Shown: piece after piece, positions 23,630 to 34,556 of the stretch | Position numbering within the stretch: the first letter of the stretch is position 1 | Layout of the letters: each line of letters opens with the position of its first letter | Source: Physcomitrium patens | Lineage: Eukaryota > Streptophyta > Bryopsida > Funariales > Funariaceae | DNA length: 64,000 nt | Assembly (NCBI RefSeq): GCF_000002425.4 | Contig: NC_037257.1 | Coordinates: 11,987,328 to 12,051,327, forward strand | Reading direction: 5' to 3' | The notes under the pieces: model-generated | The model's database searches: none | What the model was told of the DNA's origin: nothing | The model's input: the letters and a program-made list of their open reading frames with translations, nothing else | Translations under genes and position numbers: made by a program

Positions 23630-23641
23630 ACTCTGATACCA
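23630..23641 (-). promoter_or_regulatory. Primer-binding site, initiator tRNA-Met type
   Basis: The minus strand reads TGGTATCAGAGT, an almost unmutated site for initiator tRNA-Met. It sets the border with the LTR to its right. Confidence 0.8.
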
Positions 23642-23838
23642 TATTAGAATTATGTGAAAGTTTAAACTATCACAAGTTACATAATTTATTATTTTTATAT
23701 ATGTTTTAAATATGGTTTATACAGTCCAGGGAGTTATGACTGAACAATCGTCACTCTATAGTTGTATGCGATTAGATCGCTGACTATACTGTTTTATCTA
23801 ATTATAGTTATTGGTATGATTAATATCTCTATTATCTA
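23642..23838 (-). repeat. 5' LTR of the minus-strand copia element (right end inferred)
   Basis: The LTR adjoins the primer site. Its outer end is inferred to be near 23838, where homology to the GC-rich sequence at 30.7-31.0 kb begins. No second LTR is visible to confirm it. Confidence 0.45.
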
Positions 23839-23839
23839 A

Positions 23840-23979
23840 TAAATATATGTATGTATGTATGTATATATGTATGTCTTTATGTGAGTGATGAAGAAAGAGA
23901 GATGGAGTTAGTAAGCTCAAGCTTCTACTAGCACATAGCTTAGCTTGGTAAAGCAATCTGATCTGCATATGATATACGG
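23840..23979 (+). repeat. Decayed copy of the GC-rich sequence (part 1)
   Basis: It aligns with the reverse complement of about 30840-30960. The (TATG)n run at 23846-23874 matches the (GT)n run, 'aagaaagagagatggagttagtaagctcaag' aligns, and 'gatctgcatatga' matches 'gatctgcgtatga'. Differences are mostly C-to-T or G-to-A towards this copy. A solo LTR separates it from part 2. Confidence 0.75.
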
Positions 23980-24247
23980 TGTCGTGTTGTAACACGACTA
24001 TATGATAAAAATATAAATGAAAAGGATTTTATTGATATTTAGTCATTATAGATGTTAGAAATAGTGGCTAATTTTAGTGTCAATATTCAAGGGCCAGTTA
24101 ATGTCACCCTATTGCAAGCTATACCACCGTATGTGACATCAGCAATACGCTCTATCGGGGTCATTGAACCAAGTACCTTCCGTACCAACGGGACAATGAA
24201 GATAATTTTCTAACCTTACATAGAGCAAGCCTAGTAGGTATATACTG

Positions 24248-24565
24248 GTGGAGACACCTAATATGCCTGATGGGGGTACAAGAAAACCACTTTGTTGTTT
24301 TCGTTGTAGATAGATTGGTCATTATTCTAGTGAATGTCCTAATCCCAGAGCCAGTGATGATTACATGCTAGTGTGTAGGAATTACAAGCAATCGGAGTAT
24401 ACTTATCAGCAATGTAATGCTCCATTTAATTTCAATAATCAAGATCAATAGATCCAAAGCCAAGGAAAAATTGAGGAGATAAATCAAGGTCCTCAAGATA
24501 CTCTGATAAATCGGATAGAACATATCCAAGTCATTCTTACCAAGAGTCAGCAAAAAGAGAAATGA
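24248..24565 (+). pseudogene. Gag zinc-knuckle fragment within an LTR
   Basis: One frame reads CFRCRxIGHYSSECPNPRA, where x is a TAG at a Gln-type position. That is a C-X2-C-X4-H-X4-C knuckle. A second, damaged knuckle follows: VCRNYKQSEYTYQQCNAP, with Tyr and Glu at positions that would be Cys and His-adjacent Gly. A Gln-rich tail ends at TGA 24563-24565. The 60163 LTR keeps only the last bases of this block ('aatgctccatt' at about 60339). Either the ancestral LTR carried coding sequence or gag was captured here. Confidence 0.6.
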
Positions 24566-25578
24566 CCAATTTAACATTTGAGTGAGCTTGATGCGAAGGG
24601 CCAATTTGATCCAATTACGGGGACATCCAATCCAAGTCTTGTTACGGGCTTCTTACCTAGTATGAGACCTGACTCGGTTGGGCAACCTAATGAGGTCCTG
24701 ATTATGGAGGCTTCAGTTCTATTTCAAGCTGTTCCATTCTCTATGCCATTTTGGAGTAATGTCCTTTCCATAGAAAGATCCTCTTTGAGGCGGGAATTCC
24801 ATAGAAGCATGGTCTGCTATTCCAAATCCGAGTCCAGGGCAGAAGAATAGGGGACCTCACGGAGTTAAATAAAAAGAGAGGAAAAGAAAGAGGGCATTTG
24901 GAGGAGATCGGAGATTTTGGGGTCAGAGAGTTAGCTTCAAGATCCTTCGAAAGGTGTATGACTTGGTTTCATAGGATTTGGGAGGACTTTGCAATTGTTG
25001 CTCAAAGTCAATGTTTGTATTGGTGAATTGGATTTTTTGCAATAAAGTTAAGGCTAGTACTCTTGACTGTTTTGTGAAATTGGAGAAACATCTGTAGTTG
25101 AAATTTTAGAGATGTCTAGATGGTTGAGTATGCCAAGTACATATGAAAATTTGTGTTAATGTAATGATACGGATAGAGGATATTTGATCATTAGTATAAA
25201 GAGGTATCAGAAGTTGGCATATTGGGATTGTTTAGGATTTTTGTAATATTTGGAGATCTATCAACTAGAATAAGGTGAATTTTAATGTAGTAAGTCGAGG
25301 ACTTAAAGGTGGAGCTGCACACAAGGTTTGAATGAGAATTGATAGTTGGAGAAGGAGAAATTGTGAGTAAGGATTTGTCATCAACTTTCTAGGCGGTGGT
25401 CAAGAGACATTTGTGTGGATTTACGACGTTTTCTTACAATTTTTAAGTTAGATTGGATTGAAACTTCTTTAGCATTTAGAAGATTTGTAAAGACAGTAGT
25501 GGTAGAAGTTTTACAACAATCAGATAATCAGATTGAGAATTACAGCTTGCCGAAGCTCACTATCTAAGATTAGGGTTT

Positions 25579-25680
25579 AAAAATAAAAAAAATAAAAAAT
25601 AAAAAAATAAAAAATAAAAAACTATAAATAATAAATAATAAAAAAATAATACTGATAAAAATAAAAAAATAAAACTAACA
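25579..25680. repeat. A-rich simple repeat (A4-7 T)
   Basis: A run of 'aaaaataaa'-type units lies near the 3' end of the solo LTR, absent from the LTR at 60163. Confidence 0.85.
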
Positions 25681-25903
25681 AATAACAAAAGAATTTATCC
25701 TTATAATATCTTAAAATTATTAAGAATAGTGTTTCTAAGCACTTTGTACTAGGATTAAGCTTTTACATTGAAATCCAAAATAGTTTGTATTTAAATAGTT
25801 GAAATCCACTAGACTACTTGGATACTTGCAAAACATCATTTTATCTTCCACATCTAAATGCCCGATGCATTCTCAAGCAAGATAGCACGTAATATGACAA
25901 TGG

Positions 25904-26240
25904 ATTAGAAGGAAACTTGACAAGAAGTTGAAAAACATGATTCATGGATTTAAAATTGCCATAATTGGACAAGCTACATCCTAGCTTGAGATCACAAGTC
26001 GAACATAAATGAGGTCAATCAAGATGATTATCTCATAAACAAAGTAGCATGATTGTATATTGATTACCTCCATTACCTCTAAAGTTTTCTATTTTGCATA
26101 TTACATATGGGCACTTGAACTTCTACATAACCTCATATCTCATTGCTCTATTGCTTTGAATCGAGCTATGATCTTATTATGGACCACCTTCACTTTATAT
26201 TGCTGAGAGCCTAGTATTAGTGATACTCAACATGTACTCT
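25904..26240 (+). repeat. Decayed copy of the GC-rich sequence (part 2)
   Basis: It aligns with the reverse complement of about 30500-30835: 'gaaggaaac', 'aacatgattcatggattt', 'attgccataattggacaagc', 'cataaatgagg', 'ttatggaccaccttcac' and 'ttgctgagagcctag'. Most differences from the GC-rich copy are C-to-T or G-to-A. Similarity fades after about 26240. Confidence 0.8.
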
Positions 26241-28171
26241 TTTTTGTACAATAACATAACTTCCTCGTTCGATCTATGCCTCTAATGTTATAGCCATATC
26301 ACTTTCCACTTATGCCACATTGTGTTGAGAAGGTGTTAGTTTGGACTCTATCCATCCACTTACTGCATGTTGACAATGGCAAAAATCTCTTCTATCTAGT
26401 TTTTATCTAGTTGAGGATTAGGTATATTTTTCTTATCAGTTACAACCATTAGGTTAATTCAAAGTATAAAATTTCACCTCATCTAATCAAAAATCTTCTT
26501 AATGCCAAAGAATAAAAAATAAATAAAAATAAAAATAAAAAAATAGCATTACTCTTCTTTAAATCTTCTATCAAATCTTTTGTGATTTCCTATGTTTTAT
26601 ATGGTTAAAATGCTTTGAAAATTTGGAATATTTTAAAAGATAAGTTCTCAATAAAAAATAATGGATTTTACTAAAGTATTCAAAAATTATTCTTTAATCT
26701 TAATTTAGATAAAAGATAGAATGTAGAGTAAAGTAAATACTCAAGAAGACTATAACTTTTATTAATTTACACTTGTCTCATAATAAAAGTAGGTTTTGGA
26801 GCTATCAAATATTCTATAATATTTGTTCAAGGTTTTGAAGCAAAAAATGCTACATGCAACTCAAAAATAAATAAGTGGTGTGATTGTAATAAATAAGATT
26901 ACATTACATATAATTATTGAGTTTACTAAGTTCATATGCCTCATTTTGCAAACCTTAGATGTCATGGTCTTTTAAAAGATGTAATGAGCCTAGTGGAGTT
27001 TGTAGACTAATAAGTTCAATCTAGTCAAACATAAGCATGTGCACTAAGCAATTACAAAATATAGTGCATGAAGATGTATAGATAATATTTACATGCTAAA
27101 ATATATATAAAAATTATATAATTCTTGAATGATTTATTTCAAGAAATAGAACCTATATCTCTATATCTAATTCTCCAAATAATAATCAGAGTATTGTTTG
27201 ACATTTACATTAAGTCAAGATGAATAAATTTTGGTTTTGTAGTGTTCATTGAATTTCACTTGTATGAGTAAGTTCATTGAAACTACTATATGTAGATTTC
27301 AATTATAATTAGCAATATATAGAGTTATATACAAAGTAAAGAAAATCATTCTTTTATAATGTATATAATTATAGAGACTAGTAATTGATCTTATTACATT
27401 TTAAAGATAAACTTGTAAATAAATTAGTGAACTTACATAAATAATATAAATAAATTTAATATTGTATTGTATATTAAAATCCAAGAAGTTATTAATATTT
27501 TTTATTAGCATTGATCATAGATTAATAATATCCATAATATAATATAGTATAATTTTAAAATCTAAAAATAAATTATTACATAAGATCAAAAAAATGATAA
27601 TATACAAATGTTTATTATCAATAGTATATTACTACATATTATTTTAAAATTAACTAATAGCTCAAGTATTGAAAGCATGTAAACAAATTTTTGCTTTGCA
27701 TAACTTTAAAAAACTACCAAAAATATCTTTCAACTACAAATTAATTTTATGATTACAAAATATCTTGAAATGATAATAATAGCTTTCATATATAAAATAT
27801 TAAAAATAAAGCCTTGTTATTAATTAATTTACAACATAAACTCTCTAAAAACATAGTAATATAAAAAATAATTTCTAATTTTCTTTTGAGTTATAATAAT
27901 ATAGTCATAATTTAGTTGAATAAATCAAAAAAATAGTGGATTTTTCTAATCCTATAGAAATGCCTATTTTGGCATAAGAGCTATCTTTAGCTATAAAGTA
28001 CAACCATGAAGATCTTAATTTTTTTATATCCAAGAAGAAACTTAGAAAATAATCTAATTAATTTATTGTAAGTAGCTATTAAGGACATAAATCTCAAAGA
28101 AAGAAATCCTTAATATACTCTTATATCACTCAAAAGAACTAAAAAATCATTCAAAGATAATATAGTATTAA
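26241..28171. other. AT-rich stretch without recognised features
   Basis: Stops are dense in all frames and I see no domain, LTR end or primer site. An A-rich patch lies at about 26510-26545. Confidence 0.45.
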
Positions 28172-28596
28172 ATTAGAATGGCTATTGCCAAAGATAAGAA
28201 GATTAGAAAGTCTTGAAACAAGACTAAGAACTACAAAGGCGTTAATAAGAGTGAAGAAGGCTTTATTCTTACCTCCATATATACTATTTAACTAAGAGCT
28301 ATGTGATAATGTTTTATAGGACCTCCAAAATGTATTGATTTTGCAAAACACGTATCTTAACTTATAAGGCGAGTTTTCTACATATGTGCCACATAGTTAG
28401 TTTGTTCTGTAAGCTATCAACACGTGATTAACTTATTGACCAAGTTTCCAACCTACCAATCAACTATAAACACATGTAAAGTCAAAATAATATCTATGAA
28501 GCTTCTAAAAAACTTTTTTAGAAAATAAATCTACTTTTATCTATTTTTACTAAAACAAATAGGTAAATATTAGAATAAGTATGTATGTCCATGGCA
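28172..28596 (-). repeat. Truncated solo LTR of the E2 family, minus strand
   Basis: The minus strand begins TGCCATGGACATACATAC near 28596 and matches 8332 onwards. It contains the 'gccacatagttag' and 'tgttgatagctta' parts of the U3 palindrome and a damaged version of the R hairpin near 28235-28260. The last about 100 bases of the family are missing at the left. Confidence 0.7.
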
Positions 28597-29640
28597 ATAG
28601 CACCAAAAAGAATTTTAATATATCTGGTATTTAAAAAATACTCTCTAGACTACGATACTCTTTAGGCTTATGGTCACAAAATATATGTATTATTTGACAA
28701 GTTGGTGGTATTTATTTATCTAAAATACTTATCTATTTAATTTTTGTTCTTTTTTTGCTTGTAATATTTTTTTCATTAGAATTATCTTTAAAGTTGGCAC
28801 TTCTTTTATTAAAATCTCTAAAAAATGATATTTTTTTTGTAAATGAAGAGATACAATATTAAAAGGTAAATGAGTTGATTGGCTATACCAATACCTCATT
28901 AAAGTTGTTCAATGGAAGATGTCAATGGATTTATACAAATCTTGTCTATATTCAAAAGAATAATTAACAAATTTTCTTAAAATACCAACTTCTACTAATA
29001 ATATTACTTTATAAAAAATTTGATCACAACATTTTGATCTTTGATACAAAAGAATGGAATATATAAATATTTCAACTATCAAATAAATGTCCAACTAGAT
29101 TCTCTTTTTGATATTATTCTAGACAATGCAAGAATAATTTCTTCTTTATGTCGTAGTTATATGCCTAAGGAACATGCCAAGTTTGGTATATTGGTATGAA
29201 GAAAACATGATTTTGAAAAAAAAATTATATAAAAATATATAAAAATATCAAAGATTCAATCTATTTTCAGTTTTTGATATTTTATATTATTAAAAGATGA
29301 TATAATTCTATTTTTATATAACTATACTATTATTATATTATATTTTATTTTTTTCTACATTCTTAAGTTTGATGATTCAATAAGACTAATATATAAAAAT
29401 ATTAAAATTAGATTTTTTTCAACATAGATTATTTATTTGTTTTAAACCACCAAAGAACTTTTAAAGTAATATGTCATTTTATTTTAAATTTATATAATTT
29501 TTTTATGATACCACTTTTTTAAGTTTTATTTTTTATAAAAAAATAAAAATATAATCTCTTATATTTCATTTGTACTCAAAATAAAACTATTTGTACACAA
29601 AAATTCAAAGCAACCACTCCTTCTCAAACTAGGCTCCCCA
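28597..29640. other. AT-rich stretch without recognised features
   Basis: A short open frame on the minus strand at 28909-29094 has no domain. The border to GC-rich DNA at about 29640 is abrupt. Confidence 0.45.
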
Positions 29641-30298
29641 ATCCATCCAATAACCTAAATATAATAACAGAACCTGTCGCAAATTTCAGGCGATTGCGGG
29701 GAGTTACTTACAAGTATGTGTTCTATCCACTTATGTACACAGACTATCGCGGAGGTCAAAAACCAAAATCTCATGACGTCGTTGGTTGAGACCCCATACT
29801 ATCCCAACATCGGCCATTCACATGCAACATGCACAAGTTACTTCGAACACTGCCGTCTTCACACTAACCCACCGGAGCATCAGCTTCCCTGGCCGTGAAG
29901 GGGTCACCAACGTCACCGACTGCAAAGCGCAGATATTTCCACACCACAACAAGGCCATCAAGCTGACGAGCTTCAAGAGACAAATACAGTGAACCTCGAC
30001 GAACCGAAATTTATTCATCTCGACTTGGCTCTAATGTCAGCCACTGGTGTCGTTATTGTCAGGACAGCCAGGTGTAGAGTTTCATGCTCCACTCCCTGAT
30101 TTAAATCAATCATAAATTCTAGAATCCATATGTACTACCTACACATTCTCACGCACTGCATTCTACGGTCGCTGGGTGCATGCGCCCACGTTTGATGACA
30201 CAGATCTTGTTCGGCCACAGACTCCATCAGACTCACTACGCCCTCGAGAAGACCATCACACCTGAGCTCTGCAAGGGGGTCACGCGGCCATAATAACC

Positions 30299-30688
30299 TC
30301 AACTGTTGCACACGGGGCAGTTAGGTTCCTTGCAAGTACATTGTGGGTCCGGCTCCCCGCTGCATGTGACGTTCGGTGCTTCGAAACCTTGTGCAAATTT
30401 CGCACGACCCCTGGTGTCTCCACATCCTGCCCCTGGCGTGAGGCAAGCGAGGATGTCTGTGTCCTTCTTGAAGCTGCGCGTCATCGCTGCAGTGACGGAC
30501 GATGTAGCCGGGACCTCGCACCAGGCGCTCAGCAAAATGTCGTGAAGGCGGTCCATGAGAAGATCACAGGGCGGGTCAGCGAAGTGCGTCGATGACATGG
30601 GAGGTCGTGTGGGGATCCTCAGGTGTCCAATCTGCCACATGCAAACACACGAAACCGGAAGCCTGGGAGGTAATGAATGTGCAATCAC
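30299..30688 (-). CDS. Hypothetical Cys-rich reading frame, 129 residues
   Basis: This is the longest open frame of the segment. It has no signal peptide or membrane segment and ends in a Cys-rich tail CTCKEPNCPVCNS. Part of it (from about 30500) aligns with the decayed copy at 25904-26240, where the frame is not kept open. I do not recognise the protein. Coding status is uncertain: frames overlap on the other strand, and the start has no clear context. It could be part of an unclassified mobile element. Confidence 0.2.
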   Translation of the reverse strand: MIAHSLPPRLPVSCVCMWQIGHLRIPTRPPMSSTHFADPPCDLLMDRLHDILLSAWCEVPATSSVTAAMTRSFKKDTDILACLTPGAGCGDTRGRAKFAQGFEAPNVTCSGEPDPQCTCKEPNCPVCNS

Positions 30689-30728
30689 GCTGCTTTGGTT
30701 GTGAGGTAATCATCTGGGCTGTCCTCAT

Positions 30729-30956
30729 TTATGCTCGACTTGCGATCGCAAGCTGGGTTGGCGCTTGTCCAATTATGGCAATTTCAAATCCATGAATCAT
30801 GTTCTCCAGCTTCTCGTTGAGTTTCCTTCTCGTCCGCGAGTCATACGCAGATCTGGCTGCTTTCGCGGGCCGAGCTTTGCGCTTGTGTAGCCTTGAGCTC
30901 GCAGACTTTTTCTCTCTCCCCCTCATTGACACTTGCACACACAGACACAGACACAC
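30729..30956 (-). CDS. Hypothetical basic reading frame, 75 residues
   Basis: The frame is rich in Arg and Lys in the middle (RLHKRKARPAKAARSAYDSR) and ends KLENMIHGFEIAIIGQ... before a stop at 30729. The last third is the most similar stretch to the decayed copy (25908-26020), at DNA level. No family is recognised, and the N-terminal part translates the (GT)n repeat, so the start is unreliable. Confidence 0.2.
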   Translation of the reverse strand: MCLCLCVQVSMRGREKKSASSRLHKRKARPAKAARSAYDSRTRRKLNEKLENMIHGFEIAIIGQAPTQLAIASRA

Positions 30957-31022
30957 ACGCGCGCACTAAATATAAACATGCAAAAAGATGTTACTGTGCG
31001 TGTGTGTCTGTGTGTGAGCGCA
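30936..31022. repeat. CA-repeat and GT-repeat arms forming a potential hairpin
   Basis: A CACACAGACACAG...CGCGCGCAC arm (30936-30965) is followed about 30 bases later by a GTGCGTGTGTGTCTGTGTGTG arm (30996-31016). They can pair almost fully. Both are alternating purine-pyrimidine. Confidence 0.7.
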
Positions 31023-31498
31023 CAGTCGTCTCACCCGTTTCGAGTGGAGACCTGTTTTGTACTTTCGTCACGATGCGTAGCTGCTGCTTGCACCAGTGCC
31101 GGCAGCTGTCACTGGGACAGACCACATTCTTATCTTCGGTGCGTTGGAACTTGGTCCGACAAAATGACAGTTTCAGTATTCACCAACTTTTTACACCAGA
31201 GAACTGTTTTGTGGTTTGTGACACGCATCCTTGGGGAATGAAGCAAAACCTCGGAGGCACGCTGGATGGATGGATGCGGAAACACGGGTGAGAATCGCCA
31301 ACTCCCGCACAACCTCCCCCCCGCCGACTTCTGGAACTCCCGTCCAACAGCTGCCTCCGTGGAACTCCACATGAAGGGAACTACGTGCGCCACGCAGAAC
31401 GCTACCACCAAACGAGCTTCTCCCGTTGACCTGGCACCCCCGCCGACACTCGAGGGTTTCCACGCAACACACCGCCTCTCCAATCCGTCACCAGTGCA

Positions 31499-31503
31499 GT
31501 TAT
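31499..31503. repeat. Target-site duplication GTTAT, left
   Basis: GTTAT here is identical to 34691-34695 and directly flanks the two 134-bp LTRs. Confidence 0.85.
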
Positions 31504-31637
31504 TTTTGTTTCAATACGAAGAGCACAACACTTAAGACACAAACATCTGGGTGTAATGATCTTCTTTAACTTCAGTGATCATATTTATATCATGAAGAGA
31601 AGTTAAACTTTTAACTAGTAAATCACTAGTTACTAAA
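31504..31637 (-). repeat. 3' LTR of the small copia element
   Basis: 134 bases, matching 34557-34690 along the full length with scattered differences. The LTR ends (minus TTTAGTAA...CAAAA) lack the usual TG...CA. Confidence 0.8.
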
Positions 31638-31689
31638 CTCCCACTAAATGAATAACTTCTCTATCAAGATTATATGAAATAAGTCTCCT

Positions 31690-32420
31690 ACTTAGATAGA
31701 GGAGTTGAATATCATCCTGGATGTATGATGAGAAGAGCATGCATTTTCTTGAACTCATGATGGGAAGAGCACGCATTTTCTTGAACTTTTTTGGAGTTAA
31801 TGGTTTTGTAAATATATCAGCGACTTTGTAGTGAGTAGAGATGTAGTCAATTTGTAGGAGTCCATTCTGAATTTGTTCTTTGATCATATGATATTTGATA
31901 TCCACATACTTAGTTTGTGAGTAAAAGCTAGGATTTGGTGCTAGTTTGATAGCCCTTTGAAAGTTAGAGTACAATAGTGTAGCTATGTCTTGAGAAAATC
32001 TTAGATTTGCAAGGAGCCTTTGACACTAGATGATCTCCTTTGTAGGCATATAATAAGAAATGTATTCAAAATATGTCATATTGTCAACAAGATAGGCTTG
32101 TTTTTTCGACCTCCAACTAATTTGTCCTCCATTCAAAAAAAGAATGTATCTACTATAAGATTTTCTATCATCAACATTTGTTGCATTATCAATATCTACA
32201 TATGCAATAAATAGAGTAGAAGAGCTTGTCCCATTGTAAACTAGCTTGAAGTCTAGAGTAGTGAAGAGATATCAAAAAATTCTTTGTACAACATTGAAAT
32301 GAACATACATAAATTTGAACTTGAAATGGCAGCATTACTGACAAAGTAAGAGATATTGAAGTGAGTTCCAATAGAAGAAAATTAAAGGCTACCAATTGCA
32401 TTAACAAAAAAAAAACATTT
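31690..32420 (-). pseudogene. Copia RNase H of the small element
   Basis: The minus strand has VDIDNATNVDDRKSYSRYILFLNGGQISWRSKKQ-like sequence near 32090-32220 ('SD.D.A...D.RKSTSGY.F.L..G.ISW.SKKQ'). KYVDIKYHMIKEQIQ and DYISTHYKVADIFTKPLTPKKF follow at 31750-31930, the conserved end of copia Pol. The last about 110 residues are still open (31633-31974). It would remove genomic RNA during cDNA synthesis. Confidence 0.8.
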
Positions 32421-33050
32421 GAGTAAACAAAACATAAAGATGGTCATTGTTATCATTGTATAGAAAGAAAAGATAAATTTGATCGAGATTCTTTAACCAA
32501 GTGAGAATATGAAGATGATATTAGTGATATTGGTGGTTGTTTTTGGATTGTTGGATTTGAAAAAAGATCAACAATACGTGGAATAATATCATGAAAAAAA
32601 AACAAATGTACTTCTATTACTTGTATCTTTAGCATCTTTTAGTTGACCTTTAAGGTTATAAGATGAAAAATAATTTTTTTCTATAAAATTTGATAAATTA
32701 GTCATAAAAAAATTAAAATCAAGCTATTAATATTGACGTTTACAATATATTCAGATTTATTTGTATGACAATGATCAAAAAAAAAAATCAAAGAATAGAA
32801 AAGGTACCTTCATAGTAGCAAAATTAGAAGATGCATTTTTTAAAAATGGTGCATCTTTTATACAATTATGTTTTTGAGAAACTTTGGTTGGACTGAATAG
32901 ATTTCTTTTAAATTCAAGAATATATAAAACTTATGTGAATAAATAAACTTTAGCTCTATTAGATAATTGTACAAGAATCCAAATATTTCCAGTACCTATT
33001 ACAAAATAATGATGACCTAGAGGAATTTTGATAAGCCATGTTGCATCCAA
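32421..33050 (-). pseudogene. Decayed linker and pre-integrase region of the small copia element
   Basis: The minus strand at 32453-32635 reads a Ser/Pro-rich linker (IPRIVDLFSNPTIQKQPPIS) of the type between integrase and RT. No integrase core or RT box is present between the protease remnant and RNase H, so about 2 kb is deleted. Confidence 0.5.
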
Positions 33051-34430
33051 TAGAAAAGACTTATAATTGACAAACTAATAAACCTGATGTGTCATGTGAT
33101 CAGTAGTTCAACTATCAAAAATCTATCCATTTGAATGACTTCCACACAATAAGGCATTGTAGGCTTGAGTAATTTTAGAATATAGAAAATCTAATGAAGA
33201 TTGATCATGTTCATGAAAATTAATATTATCATGATTATCATTATTAAGCTTAATAGTATACTATTTCATGTTGAAAAATAGATGTTCTTAATAACAATTT
33301 GGATATAAAGAATCAAATGGCTCAACAAATGTAATTTAAATATAAAATCCAATTTATGAAGAATGAGACTAATTAAGTTTTTTTTGAAATACATGTAGAC
33401 ATTCTTGCCACCAATGCCTGAGAAGACCACAATGATTATATTTGGTCCTACATTTTAGTTTTGAAATTTTATTGTTTCTATTCAATTGAGAATAAAACAC
33501 TTAATTACAATAAACAAAAGATATTAGTGGCGTAAGAAGAGTTCCATGAAATTGAGATGAAAATCTAGTAGAATTGTGCAAAATAGGAGAATAAAGAGAT
33601 TTATAATAAAAAGTATTCATAGGGGTAGAAGTAGAAAATCTAGTAGAATTGTGCAAAATAGGAGAATAAAGAAATTTATAATAAAAAGTATTCATAGGGG
33701 TAGAAGTAAAAAAACCACACAAATAAAATCTACCACTGTTTGGTAGATTATTAGAGTTTTGAATAAAAAAAAAATATAGACAATTAACAAACAAAGCTAT
33801 AGAATCAAAAATAGAATCTTATTGTATGCAATATAATATCTTCTTTTCTTCCTTTTGTAATCTAAGCTTAAGATTAACAAGATTATGATCATTCTTAGGA
33901 GTATTCTCTCATGCAGCAATAAAAGAATCAAATTTAGTAGGTAAATTGGTTGTAAGCTTTGATATCATGAAAACATCAAAAAATGTTGTATCACCTAGCT
34001 CTCAAAGTTTGCTCATAGTAAGTTCAAGCTTTGGAATGAAATTAGATATAGATTGATCTTGTTCCAATTTTACATTAAAGAATTGACACTTTAGAAATTG
34101 AATATTTTCACCATTTTTGTATTCATGCTCCTCAAGAAGATAACCCTAGATGTCTTCTACAGTTAAGCAAGTAGTCAAAGGAGCAAGAAATTGTCTCTTA
34201 ATTCATAAAGTAAGAAGAATGTAAGCATTGTAATCTATCTCTTTCTACTTATCACTATGTAATTAATTTTTATTTTAACCATCAATGTGTTGTATGAGAC
34301 CTTTTGCACAAAAGAGATTTTGAAGTTGCCATTTCTAAAGATGGAATTCAGAACTATTGAAACATTGAATAGCAATTAGATCCTTCTTGATAGACATATT
34401 GATCATTGTAAGAAAGAACAGAGAAATGAA
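33051..34430 (-). pseudogene. Gag and protease remnant of the small copia element
   Basis: Read on the minus strand, gag starts MSIKKDLIAIQCFNSSEFHL near 34400 with KWQLQNLFCAKGLIQHIDG next. A decayed nucleocapsid (YNHCGLLRHWWQEC) lies at about 33400-33450. The protease signature WIFDSxTTDHMT ('W..DSGATDHMT', x is a stop) lies at about 33100-33140. An open part at 33501-33794 holds an in-frame 75-bp duplication. Stops are scattered elsewhere. Confidence 0.7.
33560..33709 (-). repeat. 75-bp tandem duplication in copia gag
   Basis: Two units start at 33560 and 33635. They differ at only a few positions and keep the frame: STPMNTFYYK.LYSPILHNS occurs twice. Confidence 0.9.
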
Positions 34431-34544
34431 GGATGAAAAGTTGCATTGAAAGTGACCCTTTAAAAAAATCAAGAAATTCAAGAAAATGCGTACAGCATTT
34501 CAGCAATCACCAACACATTTACTCATGCGCAGATTAGAAAACAA

Positions 34545-34556
34545 GGGCCTGTAACC
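34545..34556 (-). promoter_or_regulatory. Putative primer site resembling internal tRNA-iMet
   Basis: The 12 bases next to the 5' LTR read GGTTACAGGCCC on the minus strand. The usual TGGTATCAGAGC is absent. The sequence differs by two adjacent bases from GGTTATGGGCCC, the complement of the initiator tRNA-Met anticodon arm, which copia-type elements with half-tRNA primers use. Confidence 0.45.

Larger units (their letters stand above)
23980..25899 (+). mobile_element. Solo LTR, TGTCG...GACA family, with embedded gag fragment
   Basis: It starts TGTCGTGTTGTAACACGA like the LTR at 60163 and ends GCACGTAATATGACA, matching GCACGTAATACGACA at 61494-61508. The flanking 4-mers ACGG (23976-23979) and ATGG (25900-25903) are one transition apart, consistent with a decayed 4-bp target duplication. 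It is about 570 bases longer than the 60163 copy, because of a gag-like block (24248-24565) and A-rich sequence (25579-25680). Confidence 0.75.
29640..31498. other. GC-rich, CpG-rich segment (left half)
   Basis: It contrasts sharply with its surroundings in base composition. It contains many overlapping open frames on both strands, as expected of GC-rich DNA, and no conserved domain I recognise. About 30500-30960 is present as a decayed second copy at 23840-26240, so at least that part is a repeat. It continues at 34696 beyond a copia insertion. Confidence 0.6.

Noticed and set aside
30893..31535. Plus and minus open frames of about 90-130 codons
   Set aside because: They translate the CA/GT repeat or overlap each other antisense. 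No domain or conserved copy supports any one of them.
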